64,000 bases of DNA from Clitopilus passeckerianus. Lineage: Eukaryota; Basidiomycota; Agaricomycetes; Agaricales; Entolomataceae. Made by a program: the position numbers and the translations under genes. The notes beneath the pieces are model-generated. The model saw only the letters and a program-made list of their open reading frames with translations, had not been told where the DNA came from and did not search any database. The first letter of the stretch is position 1, and every line of letters starts with the position of its first letter. Shown here in pieces: positions 30,070 through 43,678 of this stretch. The DNA lies in assembly GCA_944990035.1 (NCBI GenBank), contig CALYLX010000037.1:124001-188000 (forward strand), written 5' to 3'.

Positions 30070-30168
30070 GGCTGTTGATTCGGTTGATAGCAAGTTGAAA
30101 CAAAGTTGCGGCGCAAAGACCGACAGACATTGCCAGGACAAAGATAGCCAAACATACCTGGCTTGTCT
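30070..30168. promoter_or_regulatory. 99 nt divergent promoter (unknown gene / MED10)
   Basis: Start codons of the minus-strand unknown gene and MED10 are separated by only 99 nt, one of the tightest head-to-head arrangements in the window. Confidence 0.45.
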
Positions 30169-30789
30169 ATGGCCGCACCGGACTCACCACGATCTTCTCA
30201 GTCTCCTCCTCCTACTGGATCTCATGGCGACCTAGAGATGGAGCTGGTGGGCCTAGCGAATGCTCTGTATAATCTGGGGACCACTGTAATCAATGACTCA
30301 ACAAAAGACCATGACAAACCAGGCGGCGGTAAGCCTGTAGGCCAACGAGTGTAAGCAAGGTCTGTATAAACTCTCGTTGGTATTCATGCTTATTATATCC
30401 ACCCAGAAATGAAGTCGTACAGTATCTGGCGAACATAGATGAGATGGCGCAGAATGTCAGGACAATGATACCCTTACAAGTGCTGCAAGACATTGATGGC
30501 TCACGCAACCCAATGCAACTCACGAGAGAAAGGCTGGAACGTGCGGCAACTGAGAACCAGTTCATGAATGGAAAGATTGCCGCGATTGAAGTAATCAGCC
30601 ATTCCTTCATACGCGTTCTGTGTCTAACTCCTGCCTGGATCACAGTCGTACCAGAAATACTTGAATGAAGCCCTCGTCCAACATTTCCCCGAACTACAAG
30701 CTCATTTCGCCGAACAAGCTGCGCCTGATGGCCAGGAACAGGACGTGGTTGTTAAGTCTGAACCACCGATGGTAAATGGGCATACATGA
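30169..30789 (+). CDS. MED10: Mediator complex subunit 10 (Med10/Nut2)
   Basis: Middle-module subunit of the RNA polymerase II Mediator. Three exons, 30169-30350, 30407-30590 and 30646-30789, make 510 nt (169 aa), a normal Med10 length. Diagnostic core: ELVGLANALYNLGTTVIN, then after the first intron VNEVVQYLANIDEMAQNV and IPLQVLQDIDGSRNPMQLT, then RERLERAATENQFMNGKI. The second intron joins AIE to SYQKYLNEALVQHFPEL. A codon pair TTG TCT precedes ATG 30169; the ATG is used as start. The C-terminal ~25 residues are Gln/Glu/Val-rich and variable. Confidence 0.93.
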
Positions 30790-31203
30790 AGGGTATGGGC
30801 TGCTTGACCACGCACAGGAAGCTGCAGTCGGAACAGCCTGTGCAACCTCTTGGACAACCTCCAGCAGGCGGTCTTCCCTGCAGCAAATGAGATGGCTCCT
30901 ACAATGCCCTCATTATCGTAGCTTGGTGCAGCTGATCGTCGGATATCTCAGGTAGCTGGCGTGATAATGCCCTCGCAGAACACTACTATGCCCTTTTCGT
31001 CCGTTGCAGCATACAGTGTACATCAGTAACCTTCGCAGATGAATAGACTAGTAATCCGTTGGGAAATCCACAAAACAAGATTATTATCGCCGTATGATTG
31101 ATTTGACCTAGGTCTACTGTAAATGTACTAGCAAGACTAGGTATAAAGTTGTAAGATGTAATAGAACATTCTCCAGGACACACCGTTCCTACTAGCCTGA
31201 CCT
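30790..31203. other. spacer downstream of MED10
   Basis: 3' flanks of two convergent genes (MED10 and the SEC14-like gene). No gene, repeat or RNA structure recognised. Confidence 0.4.
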
Positions 31204-32226
31204 CTATGCTCCAACCTGCTTGATATCCGGATTCCATGGCCCAGCATCACTCAGAGAGCATCCTCCCTGGCACTGACAAACACCACCGAGATCCTTCGGT
31301 AGATTGTCTGGCGAGATCTGCTTCAGCAGTTCACCCTTGTAGGAACTGCTCAAGATGTTGATCTTGGCAACTGTAACGGGATCCAAGAAACCCTTAATGA
31401 CCGACCAAATAGTAGAAAATCCCCATGGTGCGTTAATGACGTAGAATTTGCCCATGGTCTCTGGATATCTATCCTGTCCGACAGCAGCAGCGCTCTGGAT
31501 GTAGTCCTTGACCTGCCAGAAGGACATGAGGCCGACGCCCGAGAGGTCCATGATGGTGCATGAGGTTTCGACGGGGTGGCCGACGGCCTTAGAGCAGGCT
31601 GGTAGACGCTCAGAGAGGAATTTCTCGTATTCCAGGACTAGTCGCTGTAGCAGACGTTCTTGGGTCGTTACTTTGTATAGGGCATCGATGTTTAGGGAGC
31701 CTAGTTTTTCGACGTATATTGGCCGGCCGTCCTGTAGAAAGGAAATCAGAACTTTAGTGACCTTGAGGTGGGATGAAGGGGATGAACCTTGTCCATCTTG
31801 TGGTAGAATTGGGGGTAGTACTTGTCGACTTCAGTCTTTTCTTTGAAGTCAAAGTTCCTGTACAAGTAGTCAGCTCCCATTACGGCGGATATAAATTCAG
31901 GTTGGTGCACGAACTTGACAATATCTTCAACACCGAATTCCTTCCTCCATTCCTCCTCGTTGATCAGCATCTCCTTGGCCTTCTGAACGTCAAACTTCCT
32001 TGCCCTTAGGAATCTGCAAAAGAATGGATGTTAATGTCGCGCAGCATTCGTCCGCAGAAGAGTCTCACTTGAGTAAGAAGGCATCGTTCATCCTCGGCTC
32101 CACGAAATATCCTGCATCCTTGATCTCCTGCCTAAACTTCTCCAACGCATGCTGCTGAAGAACAGTCAAGTTCCCCAGTTGCCCTGGGGCTGGACGATAG
32201 TTAGGATCGGTAATACCGGGAGGCAT
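31204..32226 (-). CDS. SEC14-like phosphatidylinositol/phosphatidylcholine transfer protein
   Basis: CRAL-TRIO lipid-transfer protein linking phospholipid supply to Golgi secretion. It starts at ATG 32226 (MPPGITDPNYRPAPGQLGNL); upstream in-frame codons lack a Met before a stop. The CRAL-TRIO N segment is FLLKFLRARKFDVQKAKEML, crossing an intron near 32014-32068, then EEWRKEFGVEDIVKFVHQPE. The lipid-binding core has VGLMSFWQVKDYIQSA, YPETMGKFYVINAPWGFSTI, WSVIKGFLDPVTVAKI and the lid end DNLPKDLGGVC. The C-terminal CSLSDAGPWNP is a familiar fungal Sec14 ending. At least three introns. Paralogues are common, so orthology to yeast SEC14 itself is likely but not proven. Confidence 0.88.
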
Positions 32227-32871
32227 AGGGCTGGCACTGGCAGATTGGGGTTGTGTGTCCGATGATATGATAGTGGTGGTGGTTAAAAGGCAAGTCGAAA
32301 ATGCTGTGTCTCCCGCTCAAAATCACAGTATCGACTACGATCGGGGCGAATAACGATAGAAATTGGCGCGAAAGGAGTACCCGACGTCAGTATAAGAAAA
32401 TCAGCAGACGATTGGTTTATGCACGGATGCTGTCTATGATGATGAGCGTCCCCACTTCCAGATGTGACCAAGGCCAAGGAGCCGTCGCCCATTTGGGTTT
32501 GGACGGGGTGCTCCGATGATTGGATTCATTGCTGGTGTGGTCTCTACGGGGAAAGGTACAGGCAGCAGTAAAGTAGACTAGAACGAAACCAGCCAGCATC
32601 ATTGCGAGTTGAGTCGCAAGCAGGGGTCAAGTCAAAGTATTTTGGTGGAGGCCGTAACATGGGGTTTAGGGGGATATACAGTATCATGTAAGTTCGTGAC
32701 GATTGGACAATGAATGACGAGGTAATACAAGTACAGATCTGCGAGTTGAATGCAGATAGGCTGGCTTTATGGATACATTAGTACAAGATTGGATGAAAGA
32801 TGTTTTTTGCAGAATAGATAAATCAACAAACAGCGACTTTATTTTGTTCAAACTTTAGAGAGTGAACAGAG
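32227..32871. other. 645 nt spacer between SEC14-like gene and EMG1
   Basis: Promoter region of the SEC14-like gene (minus strand) and 3' flank of EMG1. No gene recognised. A telomere-like GGGTTTAGGG word at about 32661 is single and not a repeat array. Confidence 0.4.
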
Positions 32872-34252
32872 CTAGACGATGTCCCAGAGATCTTCCAATG
32901 CGCAACAGAACTGGAAGAACTGGTTCAGTACAACGCTCTCTCTTATGAGACATGATCACCTACTTTGCCACAGGCGACGCTGGCACTCAGAGGGTAGTTG
33001 CTGATGCTAATCTTCTCGTCGACATAGGCATCGGCAAAGTCATCCTTGCCCCTGGCCATAGCACCAACAAAGATAGCGACGGAATGGGTGTTGGGCAGGG
33101 TAGGCAGATACTGTGATAACTTCGTGATAGGTGCATCACCGGAGAGAGCTACACGGAAAGAGCGGTTCAGCGAAACCCAGGGTATCGGCGGAAGCTATTT
33201 GACGTACTGAGCTTAATAGTGTTTGGCGGGAGGTGGTCAGTCACAGGGTTCTTGATGACTTTCAGGAGTTTTTCTGGGCCGTTGACACCTCTGATCGACA
33301 GCTTGTGCAGCAATTGGACTGGGGTAGAACATTAGGATACATCATGGGCAGTAAGTAGGTAGGCGTACCCATTAATCCACTGAAACGCTTGAATGTGCGA
33401 GGGATGCGAACATGAGGGTTGACTTCTATCAAAACGCCTCGTGCGGTGTGGATGTACACCTGAAGAAGACCAGCTTTGTTCAAAGGCGAGTCAAGGAGTG
33501 TAAGAAGACACTGTAACGAAAAGACATGAGTCTCAAGGTGCAGAAAGCAGCAGCATCGGAAAACGGACCTGATGTGTGATATCTGGACGAGCGTCTGCAA
33601 TATCTCTACCAGTTTTGGCTAGAATGCCCTGATGATCGTCGCAGTTCAGGAGGGTGTACTTCACTTCACCCTCCTTCCCATTTCGCCCTTTTCCTCCACC
33701 GCTGGTGATGCGATAGGCCTCCAAGCAGGCCTGTTCCAGGATAACATAGAGGCGCCGCTGTGTCGATGTGACTCCCCCCTTCGGAACATGAGCCTGAACT
33801 GGGAGCATGGAAGGATTGGCAACCACGGGAACAGGATTGTGGGGGTTCTGCTGCTGTGCCATCTTCGTACGATTTTTCGGGCCAGGGAGGGGTTTGGTCG
33901 GCCTCTGATCAGATTTGGTGGACGAGGTTTTGGTGAGAAGCACTGGAGACGTCGCTGAAGAAGGCTTGGGCTGGTGAATAGTCCGTTCTGTCGATTCAGG
34001 GTCAACTTGCATCTGCCTCGACGTTGAGTGCGCCGAAACTGAGGGGTCGACCAGATCGGTGTCTTCTTCGTCGGAGCTTGCGTCTGGGCTGCGCTGCCGC
34101 CTACGTTGGTGAGGGCGTTCGCCGGGGGTTGATTTGGGCCTTGGTGGAGGCTCAATACCAGTTGGTATGTTGATAGAAGGAGAGGACTGGTCGCTGTTAT
34201 CAAGAGACCCGGAATGGCGTCGACGTCGTGCAGGTATGATCGTACCCTCCAT
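32872..34252 (-). CDS. EMG1: rRNA pseudouridine N1-methyltransferase Emg1/Nep1, with long N-terminal extension
   Basis: SPOUT-class methyltransferase that N1-methylates a pseudouridine of 18S rRNA and is needed for 40S assembly. Start ATG 34252, stop 32872. Conserved core: [47 protein letters not shown] joined over an intron to [80 protein letters not shown] and the C-terminal [14 protein letters not shown]. Ahead of the core lie about 170 residues of Arg/Ser/Pro-rich sequence ([20 protein letters not shown] ...), far longer than in yeast Nep1. At least four introns are needed. Confidence 0.92.
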
Positions 34253-34724
34253 GGAAAATCTTTGAACGTGACCTCAAGTAAGCGCCGGAATTATTAGCTC
34301 CAAGTTTTTATTGGAAGCTAAGAAAGGAGGAGGAGTGCCTGCTGAACCTTTTTTTCAAGGCAATATGGCGGATTGAAAGCAAGCTTTTATGGAGTACTGG
34401 GATATAAACCAAGTCTGTAGCATACAAAACGGCCCACCATGCAGGTCCTCTGCCGTAAATTTTTTACATAAGACGCGCATGACAAAACACGCGCAAAGGC
34501 TGCAAGCAAAAACCCTGAACTCCTGAATAACTCATGGCACGATCTTTTTGATTCAAAACGTATGAATTCAAAGATAAGAGTGCAGACAAGTATCGTAGAT
34601 ATTCGTAAAGACGACGACAAGAAACGAGTTACGACATAGCATAAGTCACTAAAACAGAAGGAAAAGGTCCAACAAAGCATTAAACCGCCCTCCCTCCATC
34701 TTTTGCAGACACATGAGCAATCGC
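34253..34724. other. spacer between EMG1 promoter and actin 3' end
   Basis: Includes the EMG1 5' flank and the actin 3' UTR. AT-rich near 34550-34640. No gene recognised; an open frame overlapping actin on the same strand is out of frame with it. Confidence 0.4.
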
Positions 34725-36280
<1,556 letters not shown>

Positions 36281-37054
36281 TGTTGATTATTCGTTAGAAA
36301 GCAGAAAGGTAGAAACTTGGTTTATGGAGACCTATGAGATGGCGCGATTAGAATATATATATTCAACGATAGCGCAGCCTAAACGCCCGCAACGACCAGC
36401 TGGCACCACTGTTGCTGGGCGCTGCGAGCTGCGACATGCTGCGACAAAGAGCCTACCTTTTGACGTTCTCCGGATGTTGAGAGATTGGGCAAAGGGGGTC
36501 TGCCACGAAATGTAAAGTCTCGGTCGCTTATCCGATTGCATAAGGGCAGGCACAATTAAACCCACCTGCTTAATCCGGGCACTGCCTCCCGCAGCTGCTG
36601 CCCTCCAACGGCAACAAAACGTGCAATTTTTGGTTATATTGTCTGTTTTGCGCAAGTTATCATACCTTTGTTCAGTCATCGATAGTGCTACATTATAAGT
36701 CTGATAATCTGAGTCTCGAACATCTGTGAGATTCTTGCTCGTTTCCAATTTTTCTCCCACCGCCTCGAGGACTTTTGATGATCGTTCGGCAACTTGGTAT
36801 CACCCCAAGGAAAGAGAGTTCGAAACCTTCTGGCATCTAGGCTATAATTATTTCTATTGAGTCTGTAACCACGGTCTACTGAACTTGTAGAGGCCCTACG
36901 ATACGTACGCTGCGGCGCCAGGAACCCTCTTACTCAAACGATGCGTGTCATCCGGTTCAAAACCCCAATAACAGGCTCTCTTTACCGGTCGTGATCTGTC
37001 CGTGATTCGCGTTCTGAGCAGAGTGGAAGTCAGGACATCCTTTCACCCACCAAC
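36281..37054. promoter_or_regulatory. divergent promoter region of actin and the P450 gene
   Basis: 774 nt between the actin and P450 start codons. On the actin side an ATATATATATTC tract (about 36352-36363) lies roughly 75 nt upstream of the ATG and could act as a TATA element. No further gene is recognised; the frame at 36332-36760 lacks coding features. Confidence 0.5.
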
Positions 37055-39492
37055 ATGGCGGTGCCACCAGGAGTGATCTGGATTCTGACCCGCTTGCCCA
37101 CTTTTCTCGTTCCTTCGGTTGCGATCTATGTACTCAACAAGTATACACTCGCTGTCTATGGCTATGTATTGCCGACTTGGGCTCTGGTTCTCGTTACTAC
37201 GCTTTCGTTCCCTGCTACAGTCATACTGAGGAGCAAGATAAAAGACATCAAAGACCACCGTGCTGCGGCGGCGCATGGTGCCGTAGTCCCGCCTAGTGTC
37301 TATGACCCTTATCCCGGTGGTATTGGTTTACTGCTTGTTCTCATTCGGAATCTCAAGAATGGATATCCCGGTGCGCAACTTTCAATAATTAACATCCAGA
37401 ATGAGGTCTGAATGCGATACAAAGGCGACCGTTTGGAGGAACGCTCCGCAAAATATGGTCACACGTACAAATCGCAGATTCTCTGGGAGAATAGGGTATG
37501 TTTCCTTGAAGTGGCGAGGACGACCTATACCGACCGAATTACCCTCTAGTTTATCACTACTGAACCTGACCACATCAAAGCTATTCTTGCCACCAGATTT
37601 GATTCGTTTGAGAAAGGTACTTTCACTTACAGCCTATTTTTTCTTCACTTTTATCTTTACTGTCACGTCAAGGCCCCGACGTTATTTATCAAATGAACTC
37701 TTTCCTTGGGTCTGGTGTTTTCAATTCTGATGGTGAAATGTGGAAGTATGTCCTTCCTCCCTTGCCTCCCATGATGCGAGGAGTCTAAACATTCACGAAC
37801 TAGGTTCCACCGCGCAATGACCCGCCCATTCTTCAGCAAGGACAGGATCACCCACTTCGAGATCTTCGAGCGCCACATCAAGGATGCCTTCTCACAAATA
37901 AGGGAGAGGCAAAAGGAGGGTTACCCAGTCGACATTCAGGTATATTTCCGCAGCCTGTCAGGACTCAGCTTATTCTAACGCAGTAACTCGCAGGATGTCG
38001 CCTCTAGATTCACCATGGACTCCGCAACCGAGTTCCTCTTCGCCAAGGACGTTCAATCACTCGCAGCTGGCCTCCCATACCCTCACTACGCTTCAAATCT
38101 CCAAACGTCGATCTCGTATAATCATCCTGCAAACGTCTTCTCCCGCTCTTTTGACGAGGCCCAGAAGAGGGTGGCTCTCCGCATGCGCTGGGGAGGTATG
38201 TGGCCGTTGGTTGAGTTCTGGGGAGATAAAGTCAAGGCGAAGATGGGGCCTGTTTTCGACTTCATCAACCCGATTTTGAATGATGCGGTTCAGAGGAGAA
38301 AGGACTCTGGGAAGGAAACTGCCGAGAAGAGTCAGGATAGGGAGGTTCAGGATGATGAGAGCTTGCTTGACCATTTGATCAACTATACGGATGGTAAGCT
38401 GTCTCTGATACCATTTTGCTAGAGGTAGATATACTGACTTGGTCGGCAGATAAGACGATTTTGCGTGACGAGACGCTGAATATTCTATTGGCTGGTCGTG
38501 ATACTGTGAGGAGCTTTTGGACTTTCTGCCCACCGAACCTGGCTGACAAAATGCAGACGACAAATTCGATCACGTATGCAATCTATATGCTGTCAAAGCA
38601 CTCCAAGGTTCTGGAAAGATTACGTGCCGAGGTTCTTGAGAAGGTCGGAAGTGGTCGAGCGCCTACCTACGACGACATGAAGGAAATGAAGTTCCTCAGA
38701 GCGGTGATTAATGGCAAGCTTTCCTTTTGTTGACTCATTCCCTGGCGCTCACCCCAAACGTTCAGAAACTTTGCGACTCTATCCTGCCGTGTATGTATAT
38801 CTCAGCTTGTCAAGCGAGCTCGTTCTTACCCCTTGTCAGGCCTTTCAACGTCAGAATGTCGAATGACAATGCGGTTGTACTGCCTGCGAAGAACGGCGAG
38901 AAACCTTTCTACATTCCACCGAGGTCAAGGTGTGATCTGTCCCTTGCACCCCACCAGGGATCATCATACTGATTCTCGGCCATTAGATTTTCGTACAGTG
39001 TCTTCATGATGCACAGAAGGAAGGACTTGTGGGGACCCGATGCACACCTGTTTGACCCCGACCGTTTCCTGGATGATCGACTCCAGAAATACCTGACACC
39101 CAACCCGTTCATATTCTTGCCTTTCAATGCTGGTCCTCGCATTTGCCTAGGACAACAGGTTAGAAATCCTCCATGCGTGAGGATGCAACGATGATAACCA
39201 ATACACGCCATTCCAGTTTGCCTACCACGAAACATCCTACTTCTTAATTCGTTTGTTGCAAAACTTCTCGGTTATTGATTTGGCGCCCGAGGCTCAACCA
39301 CCCGAGTCGCTTCCTCCTCCAGAGTGGAAGAACGAACCGGGTTCTAAATCAGATTCGTTACGACTCAAGTGTTACCTGACCATGTCCGTCATGGTAAGTC
39401 TTTCAACTGTTCGCTACTCTCGTATATTAAATCTCATTCGTCTTTAGGGTGGATGCTGGGTCAGATTGGCGGAAGCCGAAACCGAAGCGTAG
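37055..39492 (+). CDS. cytochrome P450 monooxygenase, CYP63-like
   Basis: Membrane-anchored haem monooxygenase. It starts [20 protein letters not shown] with two hydrophobic N-terminal segments. After splicing, motifs follow in order. [20 protein letters not shown] is joined over the first intron, then [40 protein letters not shown] and [10 protein letters not shown]. The I-helix is [17 protein letters not shown] and the K-helix ETLRLYPAV. The PERF region is FDPDRFLDD and the haem loop [15 protein letters not shown]. The C-terminus [15 protein letters not shown] is typical of the CYP63 family known from white-rot fungi. The ETLR exon requires a GC-AG intron at 38714-38765. About ten introns in all. 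CYP63 members are linked to oxidation of alkanes and aromatics; the substrate here is not known. Confidence 0.88.
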
Positions 39493-39677
39493 TACTCATA
39501 AAATTTTGGATTTTCCTTTGTATTTCGCCATCTTATCTCTGTCCGAGTATAGTAAAGCCTTCCGAAACAAATACCCACCAATAAAGGGATCTCGCGTCGA
39601 CGCGTCACCTGTAGCTTTCACAGTTTGATCGAGACTTGCCTTCAAACAGCCACTATCCCTACTTGCCGCTATTCAAG

Positions 39678-40828
39678 ATGCCGTTGGAAGCGACGATGAT
39701 GATTATTGACAACTCGGAGTACATGAGGAACGGGGACTACCAGCCAACAAGATTCGAAGCGCAGTCAGATGCCGTGAACACCGTCTTCCAGACGAAGATC
39801 GATGCAAACCCGGAAAATACGGTTGGGATAATGACTATGGCGAACAAAGGGTGAGGATATGTCTGTAAGCTATGAGATTGTTGGCTAATATTGGAGCGCA
39901 GACCGGAGGTGCTGGTCACACATACCAAAGACCTGGGTCAAATACTCCAAGCCATTCATACCACAAAGTCAAAGATTGGAGGAGAAATCGATATACCGAC
40001 TGCGATTGCAATTGCTCAGCTAGCTCTGAAACATAGAGAGAACAAGAATCTGCGCCAGCGGATAATAGTGTTCGTTGCCTCGCCTCTGGATGGCGAGGGC
40101 GTGGACGAAGCTTCTATGGTTAAGCTTGCGAAGAAGCTGAAGAAGAATAACGTTGCAATTGATGTGGTGTGCTTTGGTGATGGAATTGAGGAGCCTATTC
40201 CTGGCCAGGAGAAGGCTGTTCTGCAATCCTTCGTTGAAAACGCAAGCAGCAGCGAGAACTCGTAGGTTCCTTCCCTGACCCGATGAAAGGAAGCTCCAAT
40301 TGACATCACCCGTTTAGACATCTTCTCAACGTACCCCCTGGTGCACACCTGCTATCGGATGCGCTCATATCGTCACCCATTCTTTCGGAGGACCGCGCAG
40401 GCAGCATTCCGACCGAGTTTGGTGGTACTGCCGAAACAGGTGCATCTACATCGAATACCAACTTCGAGTTTGGTGTGGATCCAAGTCTGGACCCAGAATT
40501 GGCTATGGTAAGTACCCTACTCTACCTTTTTATAGGTCTAACTCATGTCTGTCTTCAGGCTCTGCGGATGTCTATGCAGGAGGCTCAGGCACGAGAAGCA
40601 GCAGAGGCAGCCTCACAAAAGCCGTCGGAACCACCAGCCGCCGAATCATCGTCGACAGATCCAGAGGAGGAACGTATGCTACAGGAGGCGTTGGCGATGT
40701 CAGAAGGCAAGGATGTGGAGATGACGAGCGGGGATGCTGATGAGGACGAAGATGAGGATGCGGCGATTGCAAGAGCGATCGAGATGAGTATGCAGGATCA
40801 GACGCAGGATGACAAGGGAAAGAAGTAA
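39678..40828 (+). CDS. RPN10: 26S proteasome ubiquitin receptor Rpn10
   Basis: Regulatory-particle subunit that binds polyubiquitin. Start ATG 39678. An N-terminal von Willebrand A domain begins [20 protein letters not shown] and continues, over the intron 39851-39901, with [20 protein letters not shown] and [20 protein letters not shown]. After two more introns come ubiquitin-interacting-motif-like helices: [15 protein letters not shown], a middle [15 protein letters not shown] and a last [14 protein letters not shown]. The first and last fit the UIM pattern well. The acidic region between them and the Lys-rich end (DDKGKK) are normal. Convergent with PRE4, 163 nt between stops. Confidence 0.95.
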
Positions 40829-40991
40829 TGTATTAGCTATCGTGTACTTTTTATTGAGGTCAAATTTATTTCCGTTGTCTACGCTCCACGCGAGTTGTCC
40901 ATATGCAAACACCAACTCAAGAAGAGAAAGGAAATGCAGATGTATTTTCAATATGCTTTCAACTAGCGTTACAGTGAATATGGTGTACAGT

Positions 40992-42054
40992 TCATTGAGT
41001 TTGGGTTCCGTAGCCACGGATACCCTCTCCAAAGGCCCAATACGTTTCCAAACGACGGGATTCCGAGATGCTTACACCGGACTCGGTGACTTTGGCAATT
41101 TGATACTGTACAAGGGGTGTAAGCCAACGAACGAACATAATGAGTGATCTATACAGACCTTGTCTATGCTCCTAGCGTCACGATAGAACAGCACTTTCAT
41201 GCTCTGTTCCAAGATCTCGACAGCCTCTGCCTCGGTCAATTCGTCTTCTCGTCCTTCAACAGCGCTCCTCAGCAGCGGTTGTGCGATATGAGCGCCGTAC
41301 CCGGTAGCCAGTGTCGGAGCGGTGTAAGTCGTTCCAAGGAGGTCAACAAAGGCGAGGAAGCTATCAAGGTATGAGATCGATGCGGAGCTAGCACGAAAGA
41401 ACACGTACCGTTCACCGTTCTTGAAGCCTCCAACGAGTAACGAGTTCCAGAGCGGGTTTATCTTCGACCTCCGCGCATACATGACTTGGGAGAGATACTC
41501 GTGGATCTCTGCAGGTCCCAGGGTATGGCCATCGCCAGCGGTGAACTCGTCGACTATGAGCTCGTCAAGAATGGTCTGGATGTATTGGAAATCGGACATG
41601 TCCCCGCTTGCGCCGATCACGGTGTGTTCTCCGACAGCATGCAGGCGTTGAATGTCCTTGAATCGTGCGAGAGAGCCGTAGGATGCTGGTGGATTGTCAG
41701 TGGTCGATACACAATACAGGATGGAGGTGGATACCAAGGTTATCTGCTGCCATCATTATGCCGTCTTTGTATTTAATCGCCAGGACACTGGTTCCAGTAA
41801 CGATCGGCTGCCTGCGGAAGTTGTGAATGACCTTTCCCAATTGATTCTGTCAGAAGGCGGTCTTACTGGGTACGTTGGACCCCGTTCGAAAACTGATCTT
41901 GGGCTGTATATGTCGGACGTTGAGCTATGGGGTACGTGCTATAAGGATCGTGAGTCTCATTTCTCTATGTTGGTGGTAAGCTAGTGGCCAGCAAGTCTGT
42001 GTAATGTCAAATTGTACATACAGGTCTTCCCCAGTTGGTCGGAAAATGGTCCAT
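40992..42054 (-). CDS. PRE4: 20S proteasome subunit beta-7 (Pre4/PSMB4)
   Basis: Inner-ring beta subunit of the 20S core. The first exon is only 11 codons (MDHFPTNWGRP, ATG 42054) and was found by matching the yeast N-terminal pattern. It splices to RNETHDPYSTYPIAQ, and the next intron joins QRTQ to QPIVTGTSVLAIKYKDGIMM. The remaining exons read SYGSLARFKDIQRLHAVGEH, MYARRSKINPLWNSLLVGGF, GTTYTAPTLATGYGAHIAQP and MKVLFYRDARSIDK; the protein ends IRGYGTQTQ, as in yeast Pre4. Four or five introns. This is the last recognisable host gene; transposon-rich DNA begins within about 150 nt of its start codon. Confidence 0.93.
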
Positions 42055-43078
42055 GTTTAAAGTTGGCTAAGAGAAAGCTCAAACGCGCGTTCCAATCCAA
42101 TGTACGCGTCAGTTGGTATGATAATGTAATCATTGGTTCGGAGGCGCCGACACCCCAGCCAAAAACGGAGATTCGGCCGGACGTCATTGATTCAGCTTTG
42201 GGGTGCAAATTGTGTTTGCATTTTAGTTTTGCTTGCACATGTAAAAAAGACTTTAAATAAGGTCTTTCTAAGTTCCATTATTTTCAACCATTATTGGACC
42301 CATTAACGCATCCATTAAGCAAATCAAGTCAAATCTAGTGCTAAATTGTTGATAATGTAAGTGTTAATGACATGGTTAATAAATAAATAATAGTCAACTT
42401 TAAAACCCCTCTTTGGGAATTTTGCCATGATAGGATAATGATATGAGTGCTTGATTTTATAATTTATTAAACTTTCAGCATTGCTAAGGATTACTCAGCA
42501 CCATGATCTCTGAAAAGTTGGAATTTCATCCATTGTTTCGTTTGATTGGAGGTTAAATAAATGTTGCTGAAGGTGGACATTATGCCTTTTCCAGCCTGGG
42601 AAATGTATTCTTTTCCCACCTTTTTCCATTGTCCAAGCAATAAATTGTTGACATTCATTGCAGAATATTAATAGTTAAAAATTCTACCAACAATGAATAA
42701 AAAAAAGTATCACTTTTCAGCCAATTTCTGTTATAAAGCCACCATTATTTCTTTCAAATGGAAGCAGATTTTTATTTGTTTTGGTGGGTAACACTGGGCC
42801 TTCATAGCAATATTTTCTTGCTGGTACAAATGCTTTATTCTTAGGTAAATGAAGAATTGTTGAATCACTATATTGTTCCTTAATGAGTAATACATATTGT
42901 ATCTACTAAAAACAGGCATTCAGAATACTCTTTCCAATGGAGTCCTATGGATACCTGATGCCAGGGGGCTGTGTTAAGACTTGTATGGCTGTATGCAAAT
43001 CAGCAAGCGTCCACTCTTGGTTGAGGGATCCATGTAGCAACTAATACCATGTTGCAGCAGATAAAGTCTTCACTGATG

Positions 43079-43458
43079 GATGTAGTTAGTCTAAGAGGTG
43101 CAGAGCACCAAATTTTTTTACCCCATGATATTTTTAGCCTTAAAATGGCTGAGAGTTCAAAAAACAAAAATCCGAAAATTTTCCTGCAAACAGTTGGTGA
43201 GTTACCCAAAAAGGGGGAGAGGCTGAATTTGGTTGAGAATTTCACCCAAGTTGTGTGGAATAAGCTGTTCTATCTAGAAAAAAATTTAGAAAAATTATAA
43301 ATAAATTCAAATATTTTCCACAAAAGTGCCTCCAACTTTGGAAAATTTTAACCAGATGCAAAAACTGTTTCAGATTCTATTGTTGTACCTTATTTTCTAT
43401 CTAAAAACATTATAGTATAAAAAATTTCAGTGCTCCACACCTCTTGAGTTAGTCACAT
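43079..43458. repeat. MITE-like inverted-repeat unit
   Basis: A left arm (43079-43120, core TCTAAGAGGTGCAGAGCAC then an A/T run) and a right arm (43417-43458, core GTGCTCCACACCTCTTGAG) are imperfect reverse complements over about 40 nt. They enclose some 300 nt of non-coding AT-rich sequence. The structure suggests a miniature inverted-repeat element. Confidence 0.5.
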
Positions 43459-43678
43459 TCCAAATACTGTACCATTTCCTTCACTTTGTCAGTCACAGGT
43501 CACAGAGGAACTTGATGAAACCAACTGATAAACTTTTGTAGCACCATTCTTACACTTAGAAATGCTTCCAAAAATTATTTGAAAGCATGTATAGTGGCAT
43601 TTGATTGAATTCAGTGTCGAAAAGTAGCTGAAAATAATGAATGTGCTGGGTGTAAAATTTGCTTCCACTTTGCCTTTG

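Noticed and set aside
32655..32675. Telomere-like GGGTTTAGGG word
   Set aside because: Single occurrence, no tandem array; chance.
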